Shown: positions 1 to 6,896, numbered from the stretch's first letter. The stretch is 9,739 nucleotides of DNA from Bacteroidales bacterium (GCA_024689285.1 JAILDR010000214.1:1-9739); one strand, 5' to 3'. Program-made: numbers and translations. Notes: generated by a model not told the origin, from the sequence alone.

Positions 1-2
1 TG

Positions 3-71
3 CAAATAGGCATCGGCATGGAAGGCATCATCAGCATCGGATTTCGTTATGGACTAAAAGATAAGGAGTAA
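3..71 (+). CDS. C-terminal end of a truncated protein, possibly an outer-membrane beta-barrel
   Basis: The open frame from base 3 to the TAA at 69-71 encodes 22 residues and enters from the left edge. The tail has alternating small or polar and hydrophobic or aromatic residues (ISIGFRYGL) followed by a short charged end (KDKE). This is the look of a last transmembrane strand of an outer-membrane barrel protein, although real barrels usually end on the aromatic strand itself. The frame is favoured because its final codons contain the AAGGAG motif placed 8 bases before the next gene's ATG, as expected for two genes in one operon. The frame starting at base 2 is also open up to 62 but gives a His/Arg-rich peptide that looks non-coding. 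Too little is visible to name a function. Confidence 0.5.
   Translation, partial: QIGIGMEGIISIGFRYGLKDKE
63..68 (+). promoter_or_regulatory. Shine-Dalgarno motif for the lipoprotein gene
   Basis: AAGGAG lies 8 bases upstream of the ATG at 77 and overlaps the last codons of the preceding gene. It fixes the lipoprotein start and suggests that both genes are translated from one transcript. Strong Shine-Dalgarno motifs are uncommon in Bacteroidota. Confidence 0.6.
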
Positions 72-76
72 ACACC

Positions 77-643
77 ATGAAAAGACATTTGATATTTTGC
101 ATCGCCCTCGTGGCATTGATGACCTCTTGCGTGAAAGAGCCTTCCATCCTTCGTCGCCTTACCACCGAAGAGGCTAACGCCATCCCGTATCATAAAGGAC
201 AAACTGTCAGTTTCTTGAACGAAAATGGCGACACACTCTCTTTTGTCGTCACCTACGATGAGACAAAGCCCTTCTTGGAAGACTATTGGGAATATCCCTA
301 CGACGCTAAAATGTCCGTCACCCGCCAACCTTGGTGTTATGCGCGAACGGTGATGCTGCGCCGTAATTCCGACAGCAATTTCCAGGAAATAATGTTCACC
401 GTGATTCCCGAAAAATACCTGTATTTCCGCTGGAACTATGACTATGGAATGAGTCTCCCCTATATTCATCTCCAAGGTGAGACGGAGACCGTGATAGTGA
501 ATGGCGTGACCTACGAAAATGTTCACGTCAACTCATACCATCACCCTAACTTTGACGAATTGGACCATCTCTGGTACTACAATGAGGAAGTCGGGCTGAT
601 TACCGTGAAGAACAAGCAACATTCGCTGACGCTTGTGCCATAA
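77..643 (+). CDS. Hypothetical Bacteroidota lipoprotein (188 aa)
   Basis: I do not recognise the family. The N-terminus is a lipoprotein signal: two basic residues (K2, R3), a hydrophobic stretch, and a lipobox ending LMTSC, with Cys18 as the lipidated residue. CVKEP follows the cysteine; a lysine plus an acidic residue there weakly resembles the lipoprotein export signal that sends Bacteroidota lipoproteins to the outer leaflet. The mature part is about 170 residues, rich in Tyr, Trp and Phe (for example around residues 113-130), with predicted beta character. It ends in a WYYNEEVGLITV segment similar in style to the C-termini of many small secreted Bacteroidales proteins. The start is fixed by an AAGGAG motif 8 bases upstream. 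The gene lies 5 bases after a probable barrel-protein gene, so a cell-envelope role is likely but the activity is unknown. Confidence 0.8.
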   Translation: MKRHLIFCIALVALMTSCVKEPSILRRLTTEEANAIPYHKGQTVSFLNENGDTLSFVVTYDETKPFLEDYWEYPYDAKMSVTRQPWCYARTVMLRRNSDSNFQEIMFTVIPEKYLYFRWNYDYGMSLPYIHLQGETETVIVNGVTYENVHVNSYHHPNFDELDHLWYYNEEVGLITVKNKQHSLTLVP

Positions 644-655
644 GAAAATTTTTCC

Positions 656-663
656 TAATTTTG
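656..663 (+). promoter_or_regulatory. Probable -7 box of a Bacteroidota promoter for the DUF937 gene
   Basis: TAATTTTG matches the Bacteroidota -7 consensus TAnnTTTG. A TTG at 633-635, inside the end of the lipoprotein gene, sits 20 bases upstream and could serve as the -33 element. Transcription would start near 670, giving a leader of about 27 bases. That leader is A/C/T-rich and has no Shine-Dalgarno motif before the ATG at 697, which is normal for this phylum. Confidence 0.5.
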
Positions 664-696
664 CGGTGACAAAACCTAATACAAATCTTCAAAATC

Positions 697-1227
697 ATGG
701 ATATTACCAACATTTTGGGCGCATTAACGGGCAATGATGCCGTTGACGCCATCGCAAAAAATCTGAAACTCGACTCGAAGCAAGTGTCTTCGGTCATCAC
801 CAGCGCACTGCCATCACTGCTGGACGCGATGCAGAAGAACGCTTCTACCCAAGGCGGTGCTGAGTCTTTGGCCAAGGCTCTTGGTGACCATGCTGGTAAC
901 GCTGGCAACATCATCAGTAACCTTTCAGGAGCAGATCTTACCGACGGCAACAAAATCTTGAGCCACATCTTTGGCGGCAACTTATCGTCAATCATCAGCG
1001 GTATCTCGAAGAAGAGTGGCGTAGCTAACAACTCGGTAGGCAGCATCTTGGCTGCCATCGCTCCCAGTCTGCTCGCCCTTTTGGGGAAAGGCCAACAAAA
1101 AAGCGGCATCAACGCAGCTGGCCTGGCAGGTATGCTTGGCACTATCCTTTCAGCCTCTTCGGCCAGCAGCAACAGCGGCGGCCTTGGAGACCTTCTCGGT
1201 GGCTTGGGAAAAATCTTCGGAAAATAA
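697..1227 (+). CDS. DUF937 domain-containing protein (176 aa)
   Basis: The sequence has the character of the DUF937 family (distantly YidB-like): small, helical, rich in Ala, Gly, Ser and Leu, with a glycine-rich end of GLGDLL/GLGKIF type. No molecular function is established for the family. There is no signal peptide or membrane helix, so it is probably cytoplasmic. It carries an internal duplication: residues about 6-48 and 87-132 share the same pattern, an ILxxxxG start, a helix, then S(V/I)xxxAxPSLL (SVITSALPSLL at 32-42 against SILAAIAPSLL at 116-126). The residues after each copy are also alike in composition. It follows the lipoprotein gene by 53 bases but appears to have its own promoter, and it ends just before a two-way terminator. 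Family assignment is confident; function is unknown. Confidence 0.82.
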   Translation: MDITNILGALTGNDAVDAIAKNLKLDSKQVSSVITSALPSLLDAMQKNASTQGGAESLAKALGDHAGNAGNIISNLSGADLTDGNKILSHIFGGNLSSIISGISKKSGVANNSVGSILAAIAPSLLALLGKGQQKSGINAAGLAGMLGTILSASSASSNSGGLGDLLGGLGKIFGK

Positions 1228-1243
1228 CAATCCCTTAGATGGG

Positions 1244-1279
1244 AAAAAGAAAGGCGGTGTTGAATCCGCCTTTCTTTTT
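1244..1279. terminator. Bidirectional intrinsic terminator between convergent genes
   Basis: A 14-base arm at 1244-1257 (five A, then GAAAGGCGG) pairs perfectly with 1266-1279 (CCGCCTTTC, then five T) around an 8-base loop TGTTGAAT. The GC-rich core has an A-run on one side and a T-run on the other, so the hairpin ends in a U-tract when read from either strand. It starts 17 bases after the DUF937 stop. In the other direction it begins right at the TAA of the dpp11 gene (1281-1279), so one element can end both convergent transcripts. Confidence 0.85.
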
Positions 1280-3414
1280 TATTCCACAATGGTCATCTCG
1301 TTTATCAAGTGCCCCGCACCAGCAAATTTGTCGATGATGAAAAGCACGTATCTGATGTCAACAGAGATGTTGCGGCAGATGGAGGGGTCGTAGATAAGGT
1401 CGCTCATCGTGCCTTCCCAGCAGCGGTCGAAGTTGAGACCCAGAAGCTGCCCATCAGCGTTCAGAATCGGGCTGCCTGAATTGCCTCCCGTGGTATGTAC
1501 ACTTGCCGTGAAGGCTACGTGCATAGTACCGTCCTTATCAGCATAGCGACCATAATCCTTGTTGTTATAGAGCTCCTTCAGGCGCGGTTCCACCACATAA
1601 TCATAGATGTCGGGATTCTCCTTCTGCATGATGCCTTCGAGCGTAGTGAAGTGCTTGTAAGTCATGCCGTCTTTAGGCTTGAAGCCCTCCACCTTGCCGT
1701 AGGTGACGCGCAGCGTGAAGTTGGCATCGGGCGAGAAACGCTTCTCGGGCTGCATCTCCATCTGACCTTTCATGTAGACACGTTGCAGACGGTCGATGTC
1801 GTTGCTAAGGTCTGAAATACGTTCATACACAGCATCACGGTAAAAACTGATCATGTTTTGGTAGACTTTCAAGGCAGGGTCACCGGCCAACTTCTTGGCA
1901 TCCTTTGCCTTAAAATTCTCCAACAGACCTGTCACTTTGCCCCTGTCGGTGAAAATCGACTTGTCGAAAAGTTTATTGACATACTCATCCACAACCTTGA
2001 TATCGTTGAGGAACGACGGGCGGAAGTCGGCAGGCTGGGCCTTCATGTATTCCTTAAGCAACATGCCGGCCACTTCGCGGTCGATGGGCTCGTAGTAATC
2101 CTTGAAGAAGCTTTCAGCCGTTGCTTTGAGGTTGGTGATCATTCTGTCGATGTCTTCCTGCGGCGTGTCTTTGGTCACCTCAGAGAGTTTGGCGAAACGG
2201 CCTGCAAAGCTGACGAGCTCGATGCGCAGACCGGCCTCGGTCATATAGGTATAAGCCAACTCGTAGGGTTTCAATTGATCATAATTATCCTTGAACTGAC
2301 GCAGCAAGTTGACGTACATGTATCGGCTTCTCGACTGCATGGCCCAGTCATAGAAACTGTGTTCAAAGGCTTGTTTCTTCTCTATGCCGTGGAAATGGTT
2401 GATGCCCTCGGTCACGCCCATCCATTTTTTCCAGCCGTTGCCGATGTTGGCATGTTTGGCAGCATATTGAATGCGCACCTTGGGGTCTTGTTCCTGATAT
2501 TTGTTGTAAATGTCAAGCACCTTGCCACGCAGGTCAACCCTGATGGGATCGAGAAGGTTGGCCTCCTGGTCGACAGCCACCGCAGGCAGGTATTCGCTGG
2601 TGTGGGCAGGATAGCCGAAAACAAAGGCAAAGTCACCTTCCTCGGCACCTTTCAGCGAGATATCGAGATGCTTGGCGGGCTTGTAAGGCACATTGTCCTT
2701 GTCGTAGGCAGCAGGATGACCGTCTTTGTCGGCATAAACGCGGAAGATGCTGAAATCACCGGTGTGGCGAGGCCAGACCCAGTTGTCAGTGTCGCCACCA
2801 AACTTGCCGATATTGCTCGGTGGACAACCCACGAGGCGCACGTCGGTGTAGACCTCGTTGAGCAGCAGGTAGTATTCATTACCCAAGAAATAGGGCTTGA
2901 TACTGACCGCGTACTTGGTCTCTTTCTCCACTTCAGCAACGATTTTTTTGATTTTTTCCTCAATCTTGGCCTGACGTTCCTCTTCAGGCGTATCAACGGT
3001 GATGCCTTCCAGCACTTGTTCGGTCACATCGCGCATCTCGCGCAGGAAGATGACGCTAAGACCCGGGCAAGGCAACTCTTCACCCATATTCATGGCCCAG
3101 AAACCTTTGGTGAGGTAGTCATGCTCTACAGAGCTATGTTTCTGGATGTAGCTGTAGCCACAATGGTGATTGGTGAGCAACAGGCCTTGGTCGCTGACAA
3201 TCTCGCCCGTGCAGCCACCACCAAAAAGCACGATGGCATCCTTCAAGCTGCTGTGGTTGATACTATAGATGTCCTCAGCCGTGATTCTCATGCCCATTTC
3301 CTGCATTTCCTTCTCGTTGTATTGCAGCAACATGGGTATCCACATCCCTTCACCGGCAAACACGAAAGCAGGGAAAAGGACCAAAAAGGTTAGTAATGAT
3401 GATAAACGTTTCAT
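1279..3414 (-). CDS. dpp11: S46 family dipeptidyl-peptidase, DPP11 type (Asp/Glu-specific)
   Basis: This 711-residue exported serine exopeptidase removes dipeptides from the N-termini of oligopeptides, feeding amino-acid catabolism. A signal peptide ends at about Ala20 (AFVFA), and the mature protein begins GEGMWIP, typical of S46. Visible motifs are TNHHCGYS with probable catalytic His84, NWVWPRHTGDFS with probable Asp220, and TGGNSGSP with nucleophile Ser646. Arg664 in GLNFDRCWEGT lies 18 residues after the serine, the same offset as Ser655 and Arg673 of Porphyromonas gingivalis DPP11. That arginine binds acidic P1 side chains; DPP7 has glycine there. Length matches the family (about 710-720) and no secretion C-terminal domain is seen, so a periplasmic location is likely. 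It is the last gene of a four-gene minus-strand run, 19 bases after the preceding gene, and ends at the shared terminator. The S46 call is near certain; the DPP11 subtype is an inference from one residue plus context. Confidence 0.93.
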   Translation of the reverse strand: MKRLSSLLTFLVLFPAFVFAGEGMWIPMLLQYNEKEMQEMGMRITAEDIYSINHSSLKDAIVLFGGGCTGEIVSDQGLLLTNHHCGYSYIQKHSSVEHDYLTKGFWAMNMGEELPCPGLSVIFLREMRDVTEQVLEGITVDTPEEERQAKIEEKIKKIVAEVEKETKYAVSIKPYFLGNEYYLLLNEVYTDVRLVGCPPSNIGKFGGDTDNWVWPRHTGDFSIFRVYADKDGHPAAYDKDNVPYKPAKHLDISLKGAEEGDFAFVFGYPAHTSEYLPAVAVDQEANLLDPIRVDLRGKVLDIYNKYQEQDPKVRIQYAAKHANIGNGWKKWMGVTEGINHFHGIEKKQAFEHSFYDWAMQSRSRYMYVNLLRQFKDNYDQLKPYELAYTYMTEAGLRIELVSFAGRFAKLSEVTKDTPQEDIDRMITNLKATAESFFKDYYEPIDREVAGMLLKEYMKAQPADFRPSFLNDIKVVDEYVNKLFDKSIFTDRGKVTGLLENFKAKDAKKLAGDPALKVYQNMISFYRDAVYERISDLSNDIDRLQRVYMKGQMEMQPEKRFSPDANFTLRVTYGKVEGFKPKDGMTYKHFTTLEGIMQKENPDIYDYVVEPRLKELYNNKDYGRYADKDGTMHVAFTASVHTTGGNSGSPILNADGQLLGLNFDRCWEGTMSDLIYDPSICRNISVDIRYVLFIIDKFAGAGHLINEMTIVE

Positions 3415-3433
3415 AAGTCTGTATTTAATCTGT

Positions 3434-4120
3434 TTAATCTAATTCATGCCAATCTTCAGTAGCGTCAAAATCCACTTCCTTGCATTGTGTATAGATAGAG
3501 GGGCAGTTTGAAACGCGATAGTATTCGTCACCTTTCTGCTGCACCACATCGATGCCGCGCCAAGGCGTGTCATAGCCGTCGCTATACACCTGCATATGTT
3601 TCACATAGCCTTTCAGCATCTGTGAGCGTTCGTCCTCCCGCCGTGCGGGGTCTCTGCGCACCTGGATGGTGTAAGGCTTCTCAGGATTGTAGCCATTGGA
3701 AGGCTTGGCTCCTTTGAAGAACGACGAGACCAAGTAAGGCCGTGCATAGCTGTCGCCTTCACGGAAAATCTCTTTCAGCCTGTTGGTAACATAGCTGAGG
3801 TTCGTGTCGGTGTTGTTGAGTCTGAGGCATTCGATGCCGACGTTTTTGTCGCGACGATACATTTCCATAGCCACCAGTTGCAGCATGATGCAACCTTCGG
3901 GCGTGGTGCCGAGTTCGGCTTGCAAGGCTTGGAATTCTTCCAGCGTGGCAGGGATTTTTTCAATGCTCACCTTATTTGATAAGGCAGAAGAGTTTTTCAT
4001 GCTTTCCTTAACTCCTTGTTTGATGGCTCTGCCTATGCCACCGATTTGAGCGTTGGCGGTAACGCTGAAACTCAAGGCCAAGAAACAAGTCGTGGCCATA
4101 ATGATGTTGCGCATTTTCAT
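3434..4120 (-). CDS. Hypothetical secreted protein (228 aa), possibly DUF6935-like
   Basis: I do not recognise this protein with confidence. It has a standard signal peptide with likely cleavage after TANA at residue 24, leaving a mature N-terminus QIGGIG. There is no lipobox, so it is probably periplasmic or secreted. The segment at residues 56-90 (PATLEEFQAL followed by TTPEGCIMLQLVAMEMY) and the later KGAKPSNGYNPEKPYTI segment recall, from memory only, the DUF6935 group. The mature part has four cysteines (77, 98, 206, 213) that could form disulfides, and a polar acidic end. The start could instead be Met3, six bases downstream, without changing the mature protein. It lies 32 bases after rlmN and 19 bases before dpp11 on the same strand, so co-transcription with the exported peptidase is plausible. 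Function is unknown. Confidence 0.75.
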   Translation of the reverse strand: MKMRNIIMATTCFLALSFSVTANAQIGGIGRAIKQGVKESMKNSSALSNKVSIEKIPATLEEFQALQAELGTTPEGCIMLQLVAMEMYRRDKNVGIECLRLNNTDTNLSYVTNRLKEIFREGDSYARPYLVSSFFKGAKPSNGYNPEKPYTIQVRRDPARREDERSQMLKGYVKHMQVYSDGYDTPWRGIDVVQQKGDEYYRVSNCPSIYTQCKEVDFDATEDWHELD

Positions 4121-4152
4121 GTTGTTGGTTGTTTTTGTTATGGTTAATTAAA

Positions 4153-5172
4153 CTAGTTGCTATTTTCTTTTGTCGAAAGCAGTCCGCAGGCGGCGTCAAT
4201 ATCTTGTCCGCGAGAGGCTCGTATCGTGGCGATGATGCCCTTTTCGTTCAGCGCATCACGGAACCAGGTCATAGTGACGGCATCAGGGCTTTTCAGCGGG
4301 ATGTTGGGTACAGCATGGTATCTGATTAAATTGACGCGGCACCTCATGCTGCCCAAAAGCCTTGTGATTTCCTTGATGTGATCTTTGGTGGCGTTGAGGT
4401 CCTTGAAGACGATATACTCAAACGACAGCCGTCGCTGTCCGTGCCAGTCGTGTTGCCTGACCGCGTGAACGACTTCCTTGATGGGATAAGTCTTTTCCAC
4501 CGGCATGAGCTTTAGACGCTCATCATGGAAGGGACTGTGCATCGAGATGGCGAGGTTGCACTTCGACTCTTCAAGGAAACGCTTCATATTGGGAATGAGG
4601 CCGCAGGTTGACACGGTGATGCGCGTCGGGCTCCAGCCCAAGCCCCATTCTTCGGTGAGGATGGCCAAGGCTCCCATCAGGTTGTCATAGTTAGCCAAAG
4701 GCTCACCCATGCCCATCACGACGATATTGGTCAGGGCTTCAAACTCGGGCAGGCTGAGTACTTGGTTGATGATTTCGGCCACCGAAAGATTCTTTTGGAG
4801 GCCTTGCTTACCCGTGGCGCAAAAAAGACAGTCCATGGGGCAGCCCGCTTGGGTGGAGATGCAAAGCGTGGCACGTTCTTTATCAGGTATATAGGCCACT
4901 TCAACAAAATGCTCGCCAGCAGGATAGAGGTATTTCTTCGTGCCGTCTTTCGAGAGCTGTTCCTTCAGTGGGGCATGAAGGCCAGTCTCAAAGCGTTCTT
5001 CCAGCAGAGCCCTGGTGCTTTTGCTGAGATTAGTCATATCGTCAAACGAGGCGCATCGTTTCTGATAGAGCCAATCCACCAACTGCTTCCCCGTGAACTT
5101 GGGGAGACCCAATTCAACCACTATATCCTGCAACTCGCCTGGGGTTTTCCCTAAAAGTATTTGTTTTTCCAT
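4153..5172 (-). CDS. rlmN: RlmN, dual-specificity 23S rRNA (A2503-C2) / tRNA (A37-C2) methyltransferase
   Basis: This radical SAM enzyme methylates C2 of A2503 in 23S rRNA and of A37 in some tRNAs, affecting decoding and peptidyl-transferase behaviour. The 339-residue protein has the iron-sulfur motif CPMDCLFC (Cys111, Cys115, Cys118) and the SAM-contacting GMGEP at 154-158. Cys329 in RGQDIDAACG is the cysteine that carries the methyl group, and Cys104 (TLCISTQAGC) is its partner, seven residues before the first cluster cysteine as in E. coli Cys118/Cys125. All key residues are present. I place the start at the ATG at 5172, 5 bases after the map stop. An in-frame ATG at 5232 would add 20 residues that do not resemble the family and would overlap map by 55 bases. 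It is probably co-transcribed with map. Confidence 0.96.
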   Translation of the reverse strand: MEKQILLGKTPGELQDIVVELGLPKFTGKQLVDWLYQKRCASFDDMTNLSKSTRALLEERFETGLHAPLKEQLSKDGTKKYLYPAGEHFVEVAYIPDKERATLCISTQAGCPMDCLFCATGKQGLQKNLSVAEIINQVLSLPEFEALTNIVVMGMGEPLANYDNLMGALAILTEEWGLGWSPTRITVSTCGLIPNMKRFLEESKCNLAISMHSPFHDERLKLMPVEKTYPIKEVVHAVRQHDWHGQRRLSFEYIVFKDLNATKDHIKEITRLLGSMRCRVNLIRYHAVPNIPLKSPDAVTMTWFRDALNEKGIIATIRASRGQDIDAACGLLSTKENSN

Positions 5173-5177
5173 AATTC

Positions 5178-6032
5178 TCAATGTGTTAGAATTTCCAATC
5201 CCGTTTCCGTCATCAGGAAAGTGTGTTCCCATTGGGCGGAGGGCAGTTCATCCTCGGTGATGACAGTCCAGCCATCGGCACTATCAACGAAGACTTTCCA
5301 TGTGCCCATATTAATCATCGGCTCAATGGTGAATACCATGCCAGGCACCAAGAGCATACCTTTGCCCTTCTTGCCGTAGTGCAGCACCTCTGGGTCGTCG
5401 TGGAACTTCAGTCCCACGCCGTGACCACAAAGGTCGCGCACCACCCCAAAGCCATTTTTGTGAGCATGCTGTTCGATGGCATTGCCGATGTCGCCCACAA
5501 AGCCAAAGGGTTTAGCAGCTTCCATACCGATGTAAAGGCATTCCTTGGCCACATCGACAAGCTTCTGTTTGCGCGGCGTGGTCTTACCGATAACGTACAT
5601 ACGCGATGCGTCGGCATAGAAACCGTTGAGGATGGTGGTGCAGTCCACGTTGATGATGTCGCCTTCCTTCAGGATGTCCTTGGCCGATGGAATCCCGTGG
5701 CAAACCACCTCGTTAATGGAGGTACAAACACTTTTGGGGAAGCCCTCGTAGCCCAGAGGAGCGGGAATGGCACCATGCTCTATGGTGTAGTTATGAACCA
5801 GTTCGTTGATTTCCAATGTACTCATCCCCTCATGGATTTTCTCGCCCACGAGGTCAAGGATAGCGGTATTGATGACACCGCTTTTCCTGATACCTTCAAT
5901 CTCCTCGGGAGTACGGATGAGGTTACGTTTCGGCACCAAAGCACCTTTGTTTTCAAAAGCCATGATTTTTCGGTCGAATTCCGTGGGTTGTTGTCCTGCG
6001 GGAACACGCCATCTTCTGCGTCGTGTGAACAT
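5178..6032 (-). CDS. map: Type I methionine aminopeptidase with a basic N-terminal extension
   Basis: The enzyme removes the initiator methionine from new proteins when the second residue is small. Expected metal ligands are in place: Asp130 and Asp141 (11 apart, as in E. coli), His204 in CGHGVG, Glu237 in FTIEPM and Glu269 in QWEHT. His112 in CHGIPS matches the substrate-contacting His79 of E. coli. At 284 residues it is about 20 longer than the E. coli enzyme because of an Arg-rich leader (MFTRRRRWRVPAGQ) that reads smoothly into PTEFDRKIMAFENKG. If the leader is not translated, Met24 is the next possible start, but the leader looks coding and is preceded by a -7 box at a suitable distance. 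It is first in the minus-strand run with rlmN 5 bases downstream, and divergent from gldF. Many Bacteroidota also have a map gene near secY; whether this one does cannot be seen. Confidence 0.95.
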   Translation of the reverse strand: MFTRRRRWRVPAGQQPTEFDRKIMAFENKGALVPKRNLIRTPEEIEGIRKSGVINTAILDLVGEKIHEGMSTLEINELVHNYTIEHGAIPAPLGYEGFPKSVCTSINEVVCHGIPSAKDILKEGDIINVDCTTILNGFYADASRMYVIGKTTPRKQKLVDVAKECLYIGMEAAKPFGFVGDIGNAIEQHAHKNGFGVVRDLCGHGVGLKFHDDPEVLHYGKKGKGMLLVPGMVFTIEPMINMGTWKVFVDSADGWTVITEDELPSAQWEHTFLMTETGLEILTH

Positions 6033-6051
6033 AGTCGGTCAAAATTTTGCG

Positions 6052-6059
6052 CAAATGTA
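6052..6059 (-). promoter_or_regulatory. Probable -7 box for the map-rlmN-dpp11 run
   Basis: Read on the minus strand this is TACATTTG, matching TAnnTTTG. It would start transcription close to 6045, about 13 bases before the map ATG at 6032. I see no clear -33 TTTG at the right distance. A second match, TATATTTG on the minus strand at 6103-6110, could be an alternative upstream start. Confidence 0.4.
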
Positions 6060-6131
6060 CGGAGTTTTCGCTGAAATCATTCTACTTTTGCCAAAATCTT
6101 TGCAAATATAAATATCTTCAACATTTTTCGC

Positions 6132-6139
6132 TATCTTTG
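6132..6139 (+). promoter_or_regulatory. Probable -7 box for the gldF-gldG-DUF4340 operon
   Basis: TATCTTTG matches TAnnTTTG, and its context (TTTTTCGC before, CGCCCC after) is typical of Bacteroidota promoters. Transcription would begin near 6146, about 19 bases before the gldF ATG. No convincing -33 box is seen at 19-21 bases; the nearest TTTG (6099-6102) is too far upstream. Confidence 0.5.
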
Positions 6140-6164
6140 CGCCCCGAAAACAAACCTATCGCGT

Positions 6165-6896
6165 ATGTACGCATTATATAAGAAAGAAATCAGCAACTTC
6201 CTCAGCTCGTTGATTGGCATCATGGTGATTGTGGTGTTTCTGCTCATCACCGGCTTGTTTCTATGGGTGTTCCAAAGCGACTTCAATGTGCTGAACTCCG
6301 AGTACGCCAACCTCGACAGCCTCTTCATCATTGCCCCATGGGTCTTCCTTTTCCTCGTGCCTGCCGTGACGATGCGCAGCTTTGCCGAGGAAAACCGCAC
6401 GGGCACCATCGAAATGCTGCTCACCAAGCCTCTCTCCGACTGGCAAATCCTATGGGCCAAGTTTCTCGCTGGCGTGACGCTCGTCGTATTGGCCTTGATA
6501 CCCACATTTATCTATTATTTCTCAGTCTATCAGCTCGGCCTGCCGAAGGGCAACCTCGACAGTGGCGGTATTTGGGGATCCTATATCGGGCTGTTCCTGC
6601 TGAGTTCAAGTTTTGTCAGCATCGGTGTGTTTTGCAGTTCACTGACCAACAACCAAATCTTGGCCTTTATCTTGTCGGTCTTCCTTTGCGGTTTCTTGTT
6701 TATCGGCTTCGAATTCATCTACTCGCTGTCGCTCTTCGGCAAGGTCGACCTGTTTATCCAACAACTCGGCATGAGCGCACACTACAGCTCACTGAGCCGA
6801 GGTGTAATAGACACCCGCGATGTGCTGTATTTCTTTAGCGTCATCGCTTTGTTTTTAAGTGCAACAAAACTGGTTCTTGCGAGCCGCAAATGGTAA
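6165..6896 (+). CDS. gldF: GldF, ABC transporter permease (ABC-2 family)
   Basis: This is the membrane permease of the GldA-GldF-GldG ABC transporter, needed for gliding in Flavobacterium johnsoniae but also found in non-gliding Bacteroidota, where its substrate is not known. The 243-residue protein has six hydrophobic helices at roughly residues 12-36, 53-71, 98-122, 136-159, 163-188 and 219-238. The cytoplasmic loop after helix 2 has the ABC-2 coupling motif EENRTGTIEMLLTKPLSDWQ (75-94), which contacts the ATPase. Length and motif fit GldF closely. The ATG lies about 19 bases after the predicted transcription start. Its TAA overlaps a possible upstream ATG of gldG at 6890. The gene for the ATPase GldA is not next to it: the upstream neighbour is the divergent map. 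Confidence 0.92.
   Translation: MYALYKKEISNFLSSLIGIMVIVVFLLITGLFLWVFQSDFNVLNSEYANLDSLFIIAPWVFLFLVPAVTMRSFAEENRTGTIEMLLTKPLSDWQILWAKFLAGVTLVVLALIPTFIYYFSVYQLGLPKGNLDSGGIWGSYIGLFLLSSSFVSIGVFCSSLTNNQILAFILSVFLCGFLFIGFEFIYSLSLFGKVDLFIQQLGMSAHYSSLSRGVIDTRDVLYFFSVIALFLSATKLVLASRKW

Larger units (their letters stand above)
6033..6164. promoter_or_regulatory. Divergent intergenic region between map and gldF
   Basis: This AT-rich spacer of 132 bases separates the two divergent operons and holds all the promoter signals described for them: TAnnTTTG-type boxes reading left at 6052-6059 and 6103-6110, and one reading right at 6132-6139. I see no clear operator palindrome, riboswitch or small gene in it. 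Confidence 0.6.

Noticed and set aside
600..1289. A 229-codon minus-strand open frame across the DUF937 gene
   Set aside because: It runs through the terminator and the whole DUF937 gene, and its product is a Pro/Leu/Arg-rich string with no domain, typical of an antisense shadow of an Ala/Gly/Ser-rich gene.
1858..3393. A 511-codon open frame on the + strand opposite dpp11
   Set aside because: Its codons lie exactly in register with those of dpp11, so its stops would require TTA, CTA or TCA codons in dpp11, which are rarely used there. The translation has no recognisable domain, whereas the minus-strand protein has full S46 motifs.
5170..5232. Longer rlmN start at 5232
   Set aside because: The extra 20 residues lie within the map 3' end and do not resemble RlmN. 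The ATG at 5172 fits the family start and the 5-base operon spacing.
5223..6074. A 283-codon open frame on the + strand opposite map
   Set aside because: It is in exact codon register with map and is explained by the same avoidance of TTA/CTA/TCA codons. Map has all its metal ligands, and the opposite translation resembles no family.
6097..6112. CTTTGCAAATAT region as a possible regulator site
   Set aside because: The only symmetry is the short TTTGCAAA, common in AT-rich promoter regions of this phylum and too short to support an operator call.
6263..6838. A 191-codon + strand frame inside gldF
   Set aside because: It is an out-of-frame shadow with an Arg/His/Gln-rich composition, while the gldF frame gives six membrane helices and the ABC-2 coupling motif.
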